64,000 nucleotides of DNA from Oscillospiraceae bacterium (GCA_004555865.1 SFJO01000004.1:62001-126000); one strand, 5' to 3'. Positions 53,231 through 62,643 are shown, numbered from the stretch's first letter. Notes: a model not told the origin generated them from the letters alone. Program-made: numbers and translations.

Positions 53231-55096
53231 TTACCGCCGGAAGGGGGCGGCCAGCGCCTTCACCATCTCACGCCGCTTGGTGTACTTGGGCAGCACTGCG
53301 TTCACCGCCGGCATCAGCAGCTTTTTCAGCACATCCTTGGCCCGGGCCTTGAACGGGCGGGGCTGCACCTCCCGGGCGCTCTGCCGGGCCAGGCGCTGCA
53401 TCAGCTCCTCGTAGTAATCGCTCTGGCGGGCATAGTGCCAGAACTCCTCCGCATAGTCGGAATCCGGCTGCTGCCAGGGCTTATCCGGCCCGGCGTAGTG
53501 GATGATCTTCGGGGCGGCGTGGGCCGCCAGATACTCATCCCGCAGGTACTTGGGCGCCCGGCTCACAATGTCCGAAATGCGGATGTACTGCCAGTCGGTC
53601 ATCACATTCCAGGCCATGTCCACCGCCTTGTACCGGCCCTGGGCCAGATAGTTCAGCACGTCCTGATCCAGCAGCTCCCACTTGTTGGAGGCCGCAAATT
53701 CCAGCATACCGGCGCTGGTGTACTGCTTGCGGAACTCAGCCAGGTTGAACAGGATGACCCCCGCCTGGAAGTACTCGTAGGGCTTTTCGATCTTCAGCTC
53801 CTGGTCCATGTAGACCTTTTTGTGCTCCTCATATCCGTTGTACAGGCCTGCGGTGTCCGCATCGTGGCAGGCCGCCAGCAGGCAGCCCTCCACATCGGTG
53901 TCATACAGCAGGGCCGGGTCGGCCTTCACGATCACGTCGCAGTCCAGATACAGCACCTTGTCGTAGTCCGGCAGCAGCTCAGGCATCAGCAGGCGGAAGT
54001 AGGTCTCCAGCGCAAAGTGCGCCCGCAGGAACAGGTGTTCAAACTGCTTGCCGAAGCGGGACACATCGAAAAAGCGCAGGGACACGTTTTCGCAGCCCGC
54101 AAACACCGCCCGCAGCCGCCGCTGGGTCCGGGGCCGGATGTCCCGGTGCATCACCAGCAGGTCGTAGTTGTGCTGCGGGGTGAACTGCTCCTTCATGGAG
54201 TGCAGCAGCGCCGACACATAGGGCGCGTAGTAATCGTTGGCCGAAAGGGCAATGGCCACGTTGTTTTTGGCAAAAGCCGGCTTCGGCTTCACCAGCGGGT
54301 CGGTGTTCAAAAAGGCTACGGTGGGGGCCTGCTTGATCACCAGATCCTTTTTCTGATCCTGCAAATACAGGCAGTAGATGTTCAGCAGCCGCTCGGCCAG
54401 GTGGCCCGGCGTGCGCAGGGCCTCCACCGAATAGTCGGCCATGTCCGCCCGCTTCATGAATTCATCCAGAATGTCAAACAGCCAGGCGCAGTAGGGCTCG
54501 AACAGCTCCTTCTTCATGATGTACATATTGTTGAAGAAGGTGGTGTGGCCGCTCAGGTACCGCTGGGCGTAGGGCACGAATTCCGGATACTTCTCCTTGA
54601 GGATGTCCATCATCCGGTCCAGGTCCTCCCCGTGCAGGTTGCGCCCGGCCTGGTACTGTTCCACCATGTTTTTGCCCATGTGGGGCATCTGGGTGATGTT
54701 CTTCTGCTCCGGCAGAACCAGATCCGCCCCTTCCACAAAGGCGCGGATGGATTCCTCGCTCAGGCCGTATTTCTCCTCAATCTGCCCGTCAAAAAAAGGC
54801 TCGGTCAGGTTGCCCCAGCTGTCGCGGCTGCCCGGCGCACCGGCAAAGGAGAGATAGCGCCGGTAGTGGAAAAAGCCATAGTAATCGCAGTCCAGGTTTT
54901 TCCAGGCCCAGTACTGGGCGGTCAGCTCGCAGTACATGGGGTTGAGAGCGGAAATGTTTTCGCCCTCATCGTCGTGCAGCATATCCGGCAGACGCACCGC
55001 CGCCTTGGCGGCCCCCACCTGAATGGGCTGCAAGCAATCGCTGGCAAGAAAATCCGTGGGCTTGTGGCACGCAATTAAAATTTTAATGCTGTTCAT
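53231..55096 (-). CDS. Two-domain glycosyltransferase (DUF4422 + GT8)
   Basis: 621 residues joining two domains. Residues 1-260 are a DUF4422 putative glycosyltransferase (IACHKPTDF, YYGFFHYRRYLSF, HTTFFNNMYIMKK). From about 280 a GT8 domain follows (VAIALSANDYYAPYVSALLHS), with the metal-binding DxD in LYLDCDVIV near 382 and FQAGVILFNL and IIHYAGPDKPW as GT8 landmarks. No signal peptide; it should act at the inner face of the membrane. The last 60 residues are basic and may hold it there. The ribosome site is weak. Last gene of the ABC exporter unit. Confidence 0.87.
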   Translation of the reverse strand: MNSIKILIACHKPTDFLASDCLQPIQVGAAKAAVRLPDMLHDDEGENISALNPMYCELTAQYWAWKNLDCDYYGFFHYRRYLSFAGAPGSRDSWGNLTEPFFDGQIEEKYGLSEESIRAFVEGADLVLPEQKNITQMPHMGKNMVEQYQAGRNLHGEDLDRMMDILKEKYPEFVPYAQRYLSGHTTFFNNMYIMKKELFEPYCAWLFDILDEFMKRADMADYSVEALRTPGHLAERLLNIYCLYLQDQKKDLVIKQAPTVAFLNTDPLVKPKPAFAKNNVAIALSANDYYAPYVSALLHSMKEQFTPQHNYDLLVMHRDIRPRTQRRLRAVFAGCENVSLRFFDVSRFGKQFEHLFLRAHFALETYFRLLMPELLPDYDKVLYLDCDVIVKADPALLYDTDVEGCLLAACHDADTAGLYNGYEEHKKVYMDQELKIEKPYEYFQAGVILFNLAEFRKQYTSAGMLEFAASNKWELLDQDVLNYLAQGRYKAVDMAWNVMTDWQYIRISDIVSRAPKYLRDEYLAAHAAPKIIHYAGPDKPWQQPDSDYAEEFWHYARQSDYYEELMQRLARQSAREVQPRPFKARAKDVLKKLLMPAVNAVLPKYTKRREMVKALAAPFRR

Positions 55097-55130
55097 GTTG
55101 TCTGTTTCACCGCTTTCGGCCCGCCGCAGC

Positions 55131-55874
55131 TCAGGACTGTTCCATCATGGCGGCATACTTGTCGTACACCACATCGGCGGGGCCGTCCTCCATCACCACG
55201 CCGTGGTTCAGCCAGATGGCCCGGCTGCACAGCTCCTTCACCTGGTCGCCGTTGTGGCTGACGAACAGCAGGGTGGTGCCGCCTTCCAGCAGCTCGCGCA
55301 TTTTGGCCTTGCACTTTTCCTGGAACTTGAAGTCGCCCACGGCCAGAATCTCGTCCACCACCAGAATGTCCGCCCGCACCACCGTGGCAATGGCAAAACC
55401 CAGGCGGGAGATCATGCCGGAGGAGTAGTTCTTCACGGGCACGTCCACAAACTCCTGCAGCTCCGAAAATTCGACGATCTCGTCAAAATGCTGGTTCATG
55501 AACGCCCGGTCCATGCCCATCACCGCGCCGTTCAGGTAGATGTTCTCCCGGGCGGTCAGATCCATGTCAAAGCCGGCGCCCAGCTCGATGAGGGGGGCAA
55601 TGCTGCCGCGCACCGTCACCTGCCCCTTGGAGGGGTACATCACGCCCGCAATCACCTTGAGCATGGTGCTTTTGCCGCTGCCGTTTTTGCCGATGAGGGC
55701 CACGGCCTCGCCGGGCTGGATGCTGAACGAAACGTTTTTCAGTGCAAAGAATTCATCAAAGTGCAGCTGGCCGCGCATCAGCTTCAGGCAGTACTCCTTG
55801 ATGGTGTCGGTTTTCTCCTTGGCCAGGTTGAACCGCATGGTCACATGATTTACTTCAACAATCGGTGTTGCCAT
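55131..55874 (-). CDS. Polysaccharide ABC exporter ATPase (Wzt/TagH/KpsT type)
   Basis: 247 residues. Walker A GKNGSGKST near 65, signature YSSGM near 145, Walker B ADILVVDEILAVGD near 165 and the switch His in FVSHNGDQV. GSIAPLIELGAGFD is the hallmark of O-antigen/teichoic acid exporters. It lacks a C-terminal glycan-binding domain, so end-capping is not read by this subunit. It lies 11 bp after the permease gene with GAGGAG upstream. Confidence 0.93.
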   Translation of the reverse strand: MATPIVEVNHVTMRFNLAKEKTDTIKEYCLKLMRGQLHFDEFFALKNVSFSIQPGEAVALIGKNGSGKSTMLKVIAGVMYPSKGQVTVRGSIAPLIELGAGFDMDLTARENIYLNGAVMGMDRAFMNQHFDEIVEFSELQEFVDVPVKNYSSGMISRLGFAIATVVRADILVVDEILAVGDFKFQEKCKAKMRELLEGGTTLLFVSHNGDQVKELCSRAIWLNHGVVMEDGPADVVYDKYAAMMEQS

Positions 55875-55885
55875 ATTCTCGCTCC

Positions 55886-56677
55886 TCACAAATACAGGAT
55901 GAAGTTGCGCTGCAGCTTGCGGAATACCGCCAGGCCCACCGCCAGGGCCACGCCGCTGCACAACAGGCAGATGCACCAGCTTTTTGCAGTGGGAAGCGAG
56001 CCATACAGCACCAGCTGGCGGAAGTTGTCCAGATAATAATACATGGGGTTCAGCTTCAGCACCCACGCCACCTCATCCGGCAGAGCGGACACCGGGTAGA
56101 ACACCGGGGTGACGTACATCCAGGCCAGCGTGACCACGCTGTACAGGTGGGTCACATCCCGGAAGTACACCGACAGGGAGGACAGCACCATGCTCACGCC
56201 CATGGCGAACAGCAGCAGCAGAATCAGCGGCAGCGGGAACAGAAGCAGCTGCCAGTGCAGCGGCGCGCGAGTGACCAGCATCACAATGAGGATGGCCCCC
56301 AGGCTGAAGCTCATGGTCACAAAGCTGGAGAACACCCGGGACATAGGGAAAATGAACTTGGGGATATACACCTTTTTGATGAGCGACCCGTTCTGCAGCA
56401 CCGAATACATGGCCATGTTGGTGCTCTCATTGAAAAAGCCCCACAGCGTCTGGCCGCAGATCAGGTACAGGGGATAGTTCTCGATGTCGTAGCGGAAAAT
56501 ATACGAGAACACAAAGGACATAACCGCCATCATCAGCAGCGGGTTCAGCAGGCTCCACAAATAGCCCAGGAAGCTGCGGCGGTATTTAACCTTCAGGTCC
56601 CGCACCACCAGCTCGTACAGCAGCGGACGGTATTTTTGCAGGTGCTGCCACGCAGGCATTTCCTTCCAGTTCGTCAT
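55886..56677 (-). CDS. Polysaccharide ABC exporter permease (Wzm/TagG type)
   Basis: 263 residues, six membrane helices of the ABC-2 family, with the coupling-helix region DLKVKYRRSFLGYLWSLLNPL at residues 27-47 and FRDVTHLYSVVTLAWMYVTPVFYP near 170. It pairs with the ATPase to export a lipid-linked glycan. The repeat-protein gene ends 71 bp upstream in the same direction. Confidence 0.93.
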   Translation of the reverse strand: MTNWKEMPAWQHLQKYRPLLYELVVRDLKVKYRRSFLGYLWSLLNPLLMMAVMSFVFSYIFRYDIENYPLYLICGQTLWGFFNESTNMAMYSVLQNGSLIKKVYIPKFIFPMSRVFSSFVTMSFSLGAILIVMLVTRAPLHWQLLLFPLPLILLLLFAMGVSMVLSSLSVYFRDVTHLYSVVTLAWMYVTPVFYPVSALPDEVAWVLKLNPMYYYLDNFRQLVLYGSLPTAKSWCICLLCSGVALAVGLAVFRKLQRNFILYL

Positions 56678-56748
56678 AGTTTCTTATCTCCTATTTTTCG
56701 GTTGTTCCGGTGCAGGCGGTGCTGCATCCGGCCGGGGCCTTCGTCCGT

Positions 56749-57159
56749 TCAGGCGCCTTTGAGGCCAGCCTTCTTGCCCTCGTTGATGTAATGGAGGTAG
56801 CAGGGCTTCAGGTCGTTGCCCCAGCGCTTGCGCAGATCGTCGTAGCGGGCGCGGTAGGTGTACACGTTGAACTCCTCGCTGCCCTGGCGGCCCTCGGCCA
56901 TGCCGTACTCCACAAAGTGCTGGATGGCCATGTAGTCATTGCCCTTCACCCAATCCCGGATGTCCTTGCAGTGGTCGATGTAACAGTCAAAGTCGTACAC
57001 GTTGCCGTAGTCGTGCTTGCTGTAGCGGGTCAGGCGGCAGTAGGTCCTGGCGTCCCGGCCTTCCTTCTTGCCGTAATCCTGATAGTGCAGGTAGTAGGGC
57101 TTCAGGTCATCGCCCAGCCAGTCCATCAGGTCGTAGTACCGGGCGCGGTAGCTGCGCAC
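56749..57159 (-). CDS. Short tandem-repeat protein (Tyr/HY-G-EGR repeats), possibly 5'-truncated
   Basis: 136 residues made of three imperfect repeats of 35-45 residues, each with YRARYxDL-like, LKPYYLHY and GKKEGR elements. Such repeats occur in secreted proteins of Clostridia. Here there is no signal peptide, and the only start is a GTG with no ribosome site, eight codons after an in-frame stop. A near-consensus promoter ends about 25 bp before the GTG. Either a leaderless-type gene or a fragment of a larger secreted protein. Function unknown. Confidence 0.55.
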   Translation of the reverse strand: MRSYRARYYDLMDWLGDDLKPYYLHYQDYGKKEGRDARTYCRLTRYSKHDYGNVYDFDCYIDHCKDIRDWVKGNDYMAIQHFVEYGMAEGRQGSEEFNVYTYRARYDDLRKRWGNDLKPCYLHYINEGKKAGLKGA

Positions 57160-57183
57160 ACTGCGCCAGATTAAAACAGTTTA

Positions 57184-57212
57184 ATAATACCGCATTTCAC
57201 CGTGTGTTTCAA
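57184..57212 (-). promoter_or_regulatory. Promoter of the exporter unit
   Basis: Minus strand TTGAAA, 17 bp, TATTAT. It would drive the repeat gene, the ABC exporter pair and the glycosyltransferase. Confidence 0.65.
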
Positions 57213-57304
57213 TGAAATTGGTCAATTTTAACTCCATTGCGCCTGATTTTTATCCCTATGCACAGCAATTCTCTGCATCCGGCGCGCGGAATTGTTTTCC
57301 CTGC

Positions 57305-57354
57305 CCGCAAAAGCAGGGGGCACACCGCCCGCCGTGCAGGCTGTGTACCCCCTG
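57305..57354 (-). terminator. Terminator after the flippase gene
   Basis: Minus strand CAGGGGGTACAC ... GTGTGCCCCCTG followed by CTTTTG; the tail is short. Confidence 0.55.
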
Positions 57355-57371
57355 AAGGAATTTATTTTCGG

Positions 57372-58604
57372 TCACCGGGCCGCAAACTGGGCGTTCGCCG
57401 CCCGCAGCAGCCCTGCCAGCAGGCAGGCCGCCTGCACGCCGAAGCCCGCCAGCGTGGCAAAGGCCGCGCCCCACAGGCCAAAGGCCCGGATGAGCGGCGT
57501 GCTCACCGCAAGGGCGGCGGCCAGCCCCGCCAGGTTGCCCAAGATCAGGCAGCGCATGCCCCGGGCAATGGTAAGCAGGTTGCACAGCACCGTGACCAGC
57601 ACCGTGCACACCGCGCAAGCCACCAGCGGCACCAGCAGGCCGGTGTAATCCAGAATTTCCGGCGTGCTGGGGTACAAAAAGCCGAGGCCCCAGCGCCCAA
57701 GCACCAGCACACCCGCCGTGCCCGCGGCCCACAGCACCGCCAGGCAAAGCCCCATCATCCGCAGGGCTTTGAAGTAGCCCGCCCGGTCTTTTCCGTTCCA
57801 CAGGCGAGAAAAGGTGGTGATGAAGGGCACGAACAGATACACCGCCGCCACCTGAAGCATCATCACGGGCAGGAACACGTTGGCGAAATAGCTGAGCATC
57901 ACCTCGCCCAGAATGCGCTCGCAGAAGTAGCGGGGGGCCGAGCCCACCGCCGTGTTCAGGCTGGCGTATGCCGCCAGGGGCAGGCACTCCCACAAAAGGG
58001 CGGGCACGCTTTTGCCGCCGGTGCGGCCAAGGTCGGCCCGGCGCCGGGCCAGCGGCACGTCCACCAGCACCACGTAGCCCAGGTTCAGCGCCAGCAGCAC
58101 CGCCAGCGTGATCACCAGATCGTGGGTGAGCAGCAGGCCGCCCACCACCGCCCCGGCGGTGAACACCCCGCGCACGCCGAAGCTGATGCCCACAATGTCC
58201 ATGCGCTCGGCCTTCTGCAAAAAGCCGTGCCACACGTCCGAGGCGCTCTCCACCAGGCGATAGCCGGTGTACAGAAAGATGACCCACCGCTGCCGGGAGG
58301 TGTAGGCGTTGACGAAGGCAAAGCCCATGCAGGCCGCCCAGGCCAGCGCCACCGTCACAAACCGGCTGGCAAGATAGGTGCGGTCCGTGTATTTGCCCGC
58401 CTCGTCCGACACCTGAAACGTGCGCATTCCGTAGCTGGCAAAGCTCAGGCCCACGTTGGCAATGGTCATGGCCGTGGCCAGCAGGCCGTTGGCCGCCGCA
58501 CCGGCCAGCGCCGTCACCAGCAGGTTCATGGCCGCCTGGCACACATAGAACAGCAGGCTGCCCGCCGTGTTGAACACAAGGTTTTTTCTCAGTTGGCTGT
58601 TCAT
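57372..58604 (-). CDS. Polysaccharide flippase-like membrane protein (MOP superfamily)
   Basis: 410 residues with 12 or so membrane helices, Wzx/MATE-like. RKNLVFNTAGSLLFYVCQAAMNLLV at residues 6-30 is the typical first helix, and GLWGAAFATLAGFGVQAACLL near 375 the typical last pair. It should flip lipid-linked sugar units. With an ABC exporter also present, two export routes may operate, or it moves a different precursor. ATG overlaps the preceding stop by 4 bp. Confidence 0.85.
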   Translation of the reverse strand: MNSQLRKNLVFNTAGSLLFYVCQAAMNLLVTALAGAAANGLLATAMTIANVGLSFASYGMRTFQVSDEAGKYTDRTYLASRFVTVALAWAACMGFAFVNAYTSRQRWVIFLYTGYRLVESASDVWHGFLQKAERMDIVGISFGVRGVFTAGAVVGGLLLTHDLVITLAVLLALNLGYVVLVDVPLARRRADLGRTGGKSVPALLWECLPLAAYASLNTAVGSAPRYFCERILGEVMLSYFANVFLPVMMLQVAAVYLFVPFITTFSRLWNGKDRAGYFKALRMMGLCLAVLWAAGTAGVLVLGRWGLGFLYPSTPEILDYTGLLVPLVACAVCTVLVTVLCNLLTIARGMRCLILGNLAGLAAALAVSTPLIRAFGLWGAAFATLAGFGVQAACLLAGLLRAANAQFAAR

Positions 58605-59926
58605 GCCCGCTCTCCCTTCACAAAGGGCCGGATGCGCTCCTCCATGCGGCGCGCCTCGGCGCGGGGCACATAGGCCTTTTCCACATAGCCGTAGATTCGC
58701 TGGGCAAAGTCTGCCAGGCCCTTATGGAAGAAGAACACCTTTTTCGGTTCCAGCCGGAAGAAGAACAGGATGTGCACCCCCCACAGGGCAAAGAATTTCA
58801 GCCAGTTGAAGTGAGGGGTAAAGCCCTCGCCCATGGGGGTATCCCGGGGCGGCTCTTTGTACACCTGCTCCAGCAGGTCGGCCATGCGCAGATAGGCCGG
58901 GCGGGGGCTGGGGTCAAAGTAGCCCTCGATGACCTCCTTCGCAATGGGGAAGGGCGGGTCCTCCTGGGCCATGGCCCGGTCAAACTGCTCGTAGTTGGTC
59001 ACATAGTCGGCCCCGGCGTAGATGACCGGGTCGTACTCGTGCTCAATGGGCACCGGGCGCAGAATGTGGCAGCTCTTGCCCGCCATGTACACCTCGGCAA
59101 TGGCGGTGCTCATCCAGATGGAGATGGAGTCCGCCGCCACGATCCATTCCTTCACGCTGCCCGCAAAGATCACATGGAAGTTGGGCCGCTTCTTGGCCAG
59201 TGCGTCCAGATGGGGGCTGTTCCACTCGCTGGGGTGGCGGCGGTACACCAGTTCCACCTCCGGGTGCTCGCCCAGATACCGGTCAAACCAGCACAGGGTC
59301 TCGTCCATGCTCACCCGGTTGGTGCGGGCAAAGCCGGTGAAGTCGGTGCCCGCCATGCGGCTCAGTTCGGCCACCTCCTGGTCGGTCATGCTGGCGTAGC
59401 CGAAGCTGGAAATGTACAGGTGCAGCTGCTTGTCCGGGTCCAGCCCGAACTCGCGGCACAGGGCGGCCTTATCCTTGAAGTAGCCGTGGAACTCCGGGCG
59501 CAGGAAATCCATCATCACCGCGCCGGTCACGGGGCAGTTCTTTTCTTCCATGCCGTGGGCTTCCAGCCGGCGGGCGGTTTTCCGGCCCCAGCAGGTCTGC
59601 ACGCACTTTTTGGCGTTGCCGTTCATGTTGAACCAGTCGCCTTCCTCCTGGGTGTCCGAGAGCATCTGCTCCCAGTGGAGGTTCACGATCCGGTCGCACC
59701 GGCCGATGTTGTTGTACACGTGGCTGTTGATGGCCTCGTTGTCGTACATACAGCTGGCCACCAGCACCTTGGGCTTCTTCCAGGTGAAATAGCCCAGCTT
59801 CTTGCGGTCCAGCAGCTGGCGGATCTCGGCGGTGTAGCCCCGCCGCTCCAGCTCCAGCTTCAGCAAAAGGTCGCTCTCGTACTCCCGCACGGTGTGCTCG
59901 TATAAAATCAGAAAGTCCAGGCCCAT
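58601..59926 (-). CDS. Surface carbohydrate biosynthesis protein (GT-B-like)
   Basis: 441 residues. The sequence (LILYEHTVREYESDLLLKLELE, YDNEAINSHVYNNIGRCDRIVNLHWEQ, VTGAVMMDFLRPEF, YRRHPSEWNSPHL, SIWMSTAIAEVYMAGKSCH) matches the surface carbohydrate biosynthesis family and has the two-lobed pattern of GT-B or CDP-glycerol transferases. It may transfer a sugar or alditol phosphate. Followed by the flippase with a 4-bp overlap. GGAGG-like ribosome site before the ATG. Confidence 0.75.
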   Translation of the reverse strand: MGLDFLILYEHTVREYESDLLLKLELERRGYTAEIRQLLDRKKLGYFTWKKPKVLVASCMYDNEAINSHVYNNIGRCDRIVNLHWEQMLSDTQEEGDWFNMNGNAKKCVQTCWGRKTARRLEAHGMEEKNCPVTGAVMMDFLRPEFHGYFKDKAALCREFGLDPDKQLHLYISSFGYASMTDQEVAELSRMAGTDFTGFARTNRVSMDETLCWFDRYLGEHPEVELVYRRHPSEWNSPHLDALAKKRPNFHVIFAGSVKEWIVAADSISIWMSTAIAEVYMAGKSCHILRPVPIEHEYDPVIYAGADYVTNYEQFDRAMAQEDPPFPIAKEVIEGYFDPSPRPAYLRMADLLEQVYKEPPRDTPMGEGFTPHFNWLKFFALWGVHILFFFRLEPKKVFFFHKGLADFAQRIYGYVEKAYVPRAEARRMEERIRPFVKGERA

Positions 59927-59968
59927 GGGGCGCCTCCTTTTCCGGGATGTTTGTAACAGCCGGGCCGC

Positions 59969-60922
59969 TTACCGCAGCGCGGCAAACAGGGTCTCGGTCC
60001 ACTGGGGCAGGCCGTAGCGGGTGTCCAGATGGAAGCCGTCGTAGAATTGGGTGTCCTCGTCATAGGCCGGGCGGTCCGTCCACTCATAGTCCAGCAGGGC
60101 AAAGCCGTGGGCGTCGGCCGCTTCGCGCAGGGCGGGCAGCACCGTGCCGGTCATTTCCCCGGCAATGCCCAGCGGCTCGCACACCTGGGTGAGCACCGTG
60201 TCCGCCATGGGGGGCAGCACCACGGTCAGCTTCACGCCCCGGGCGGCGCATTCGTCCGCCAGGGCATACAGCCGCTCCAGCTGGGCGGTGTTCACAGCCC
60301 AGTCCCGGCAGCGGGGCAGAATCGCCTGGGGGTACACCGCCAGGGTGCGGTGCACCGGGTACACGGCGCCGGTGTCCGGATCGGTGTAGTCGGCCGGGTA
60401 CTGCCAGTCGCCGGTTTCGCCCGCGCCGCCGCTCTGCACACCCTGCAGCCGCTCGGAGAGGGCGGTGAGCATATTCACGTTGTATTCCAGATTGAACAGG
60501 TACGCAAAGGGGTTGGCCAGCGTTTTTTCCAGCGTGGCCATCCGGTCGGCGTTGTAGCTTTTGTTCAGGGTGTAAAACGAAAGCCCGTACACCGCTTCCT
60601 GAAGGTCCGGGTTTTCCTTCAGCACCCACGCAAGAAGGTCGTTGTTCTCCTTCAGCGAAGCGCCGCCGAAGGCCAGCGTCTGCCAGGTTTTGCCGCTGGC
60701 CTGCCCGGCCAGATCCAGATCAAAATGGGCCAGGCGGGAATCGCCGATGATCACGCGGCTGCCCTTTTCCCGCTGGAACGCCTTCAGCCGGCTGATGGAG
60801 GATTCACTGTCCGTCACCTTGTGCAGGCCGAAGTAGTTGTTCGGCTCAAAGGCAAGGAACACCGCAAAGTACGCCGCCACCGGGACGAGCAGCAGCGCCA
60901 GCTTTTTCAGAATGTTGCGCAT
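59969..60922 (-). CDS. SGNH-fold acyl transfer partner (AlgX/DltD-like)
   Basis: 317 residues. One N-terminal membrane anchor (7-26) exposes the rest outside. GDSRLAHF near 59 (block I, nucleophile Ser) and DGFHLDT near 297 (Asp and His of block V) give the SGNH catalytic set. Such proteins take acyl groups from an MBOAT partner and place them on, or remove them from, a glycan. It follows the MBOAT gene by 12 bp, with AGGAGGGAG upstream of the ATG. Confidence 0.8.
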   Translation of the reverse strand: MRNILKKLALLLVPVAAYFAVFLAFEPNNYFGLHKVTDSESSISRLKAFQREKGSRVIIGDSRLAHFDLDLAGQASGKTWQTLAFGGASLKENNDLLAWVLKENPDLQEAVYGLSFYTLNKSYNADRMATLEKTLANPFAYLFNLEYNVNMLTALSERLQGVQSGGAGETGDWQYPADYTDPDTGAVYPVHRTLAVYPQAILPRCRDWAVNTAQLERLYALADECAARGVKLTVVLPPMADTVLTQVCEPLGIAGEMTGTVLPALREAADAHGFALLDYEWTDRPAYDEDTQFYDGFHLDTRYGLPQWTETLFAALR

Positions 60923-60934
60923 GGCTCTCCCTCC

Positions 60935-62491
60935 TTAAAATCCGCCGTAGGCAAAACTGCCGCCGCCAAAGCCGCCGCTCTGCATCACCAGGCCCGCAAA
61001 GCAGCACAGGGTCAGCAGATAATACAGCGCCCAGCGCACCCGGGGCTTCTGGGCCTTGAGCACCAGCTCTTCACCCTTGTTCTTGAACGAGAAGGCCCGC
61101 AGCCAGTCCAGCCGAAGGGCCGCCGCGAAGCAGAAGGCCACAAAGGCAAACCAGGCCAGAACCATCCGGTCGTCGGCATAAAAGCCGACCCGCACGGCGG
61201 CCCAGCTCTCCGCCGCAAAGCGGGAAAGGCTCAGCCCGCGGCCGTATCCCCGCAGAATGGCAAAGGCCTCGCCCACGCCGTACTGCCCGCCGGCGGGCTG
61301 GCCCACGGCGCTGCCCATGGCAAAGAACACCATGCTCAGGTTCCACAGCACAAACACGCCAAGGCGTTTGGCCCACAGCACCCGGGCCGGGGCCTTCTTT
61401 TTGGGCTTGCCCAGATGCTTGTGCAGCAGCTCTTCGCCCACCCGGTACAGCGCCTGCAGCAGGCCCCACACCACAAAGGGCAGGGTGCTGCCGTGCCAGA
61501 AGCCGGACACAAAGAACACGCAGAACACACAGAACAGCGGCGAAAACCGGCTGATCTTCTGCCCGATGAGGGGCAGCTTCGAGGCATCGGCCCACACCAG
61601 CGGGGTGAACAGATAGTCCTGCAGCCAGGAAGAAAGGCTGATGTGCCAGCGGTTCCAGAAGCCGGAGAAATTGGTAGCAAAGAAGGGCGTTTTGAAGTTT
61701 TCGGGAATGTCCAGCCCCAGCAGCAGGGCGCTGGCCCGGGCCATCTCCGAATAACCCGCAAAGTCAAAGTATAAATAGAAGGTGTAGGCCAGCGTGGCCG
61801 CCAGCAGGCTCAGCCCGCCGTGACCGGGAATGTCCCCGAATACCTGGCTGGCGTAGGCGTACAGGGGGTCGGCCACCGCCACCTTGCGGAACAGGCCCAG
61901 CGCAAACAGCTGCAGGGCCGTCACCGTGCGGGCCGCGTCAAACCGGTGCTCCTGCCGCAGCTGAGGCAGCAGGGTGCGGGCGCGGCAGATGGGCCCGGCG
62001 GTGATTGTGCCGAAAAAGCACAGAAACGCCGTCAGGTTCAGCGGGCTTTCCTCGGCGGGCATATCGCCCCGGCCCACGTCCACCAGATAGCTGATGGCCG
62101 CAAAGGTGTAAAAGCTCACGCCCAGCGGGAAGGGCAGCTTGTGCAGCACCCCCGGTGCAAACACCGGCACAAAAAAGTTGAAGTACTTGAACACCGCCAG
62201 CAGCGCCAGCAGGCAGCACACGCCCACGGCCACCAGCCGGCCCCGCCGGGGCTGCCCGGCCGCCTGAATGGCCCGGCCCAGCGCCCAGCAGAACAGGCTG
62301 ACGGCCACAAGCAGCCCCATGGGCAGCAGCTGCCAGCCAAGGCCCCAGCTGGCTGCCGCGGGGCGGTTGCACCAGTAAAACCACAGGCTGGCCGCCAGCA
62401 GCACGCCGGGCTGGACCTTTTTGGGCGCCTTCAGATAGCACACAGCCGCCAGCGGCAGGAAGGCAACGTAAGAAAGGTTGTGAAAACTCAA
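60935..62491 (-). CDS. MBOAT family O-acyltransferase (AlgI/DltB-like)
   Basis: 518 residues, about 12 membrane helices. The MBOAT signature regions are FWNRWHISLSSWLQDY near 284, with an invariant His, and SGFWHGSTLPFVVWG near 330 with the second, catalytic His. It moves acetyl or another acyl group across the membrane for glycan acylation. Start is TTG, eight bases after AAGGAG; no ATG fits. First gene of the acylation/flippase unit. Confidence 0.92.
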   Translation of the reverse strand: MSFHNLSYVAFLPLAAVCYLKAPKKVQPGVLLAASLWFYWCNRPAAASWGLGWQLLPMGLLVAVSLFCWALGRAIQAAGQPRRGRLVAVGVCCLLALLAVFKYFNFFVPVFAPGVLHKLPFPLGVSFYTFAAISYLVDVGRGDMPAEESPLNLTAFLCFFGTITAGPICRARTLLPQLRQEHRFDAARTVTALQLFALGLFRKVAVADPLYAYASQVFGDIPGHGGLSLLAATLAYTFYLYFDFAGYSEMARASALLLGLDIPENFKTPFFATNFSGFWNRWHISLSSWLQDYLFTPLVWADASKLPLIGQKISRFSPLFCVFCVFFVSGFWHGSTLPFVVWGLLQALYRVGEELLHKHLGKPKKKAPARVLWAKRLGVFVLWNLSMVFFAMGSAVGQPAGGQYGVGEAFAILRGYGRGLSLSRFAAESWAAVRVGFYADDRMVLAWFAFVAFCFAAALRLDWLRAFSFKNKGEELVLKAQKPRVRWALYYLLTLCCFAGLVMQSGGFGGGSFAYGGF

Positions 62492-62567
62492 CGCAAAAGC
62501 TCCTTATGGATCATTTCCCTCGGGGAATTGTGCGGCCCAGCCGCAGAAAGACAGACATTTTTCGTAT

Positions 62568-62596
62568 ATTATACGATGATAAACGGGGAAAGTAAA
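62568..62596 (-). promoter_or_regulatory. Promoter of the MBOAT-flippase unit
   Basis: Minus strand TTTACT, 17 bp, TATAAT. The -10 box lies in a perfect palindrome TCGTATA-T-TATACGA (62562-62576). Confidence 0.55.
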
Positions 62597-62643
62597 GGCG
62601 GCCGCCCGGCCTTTGGGGGCTGCCGCTTTCCGCCGCGGCTTTT

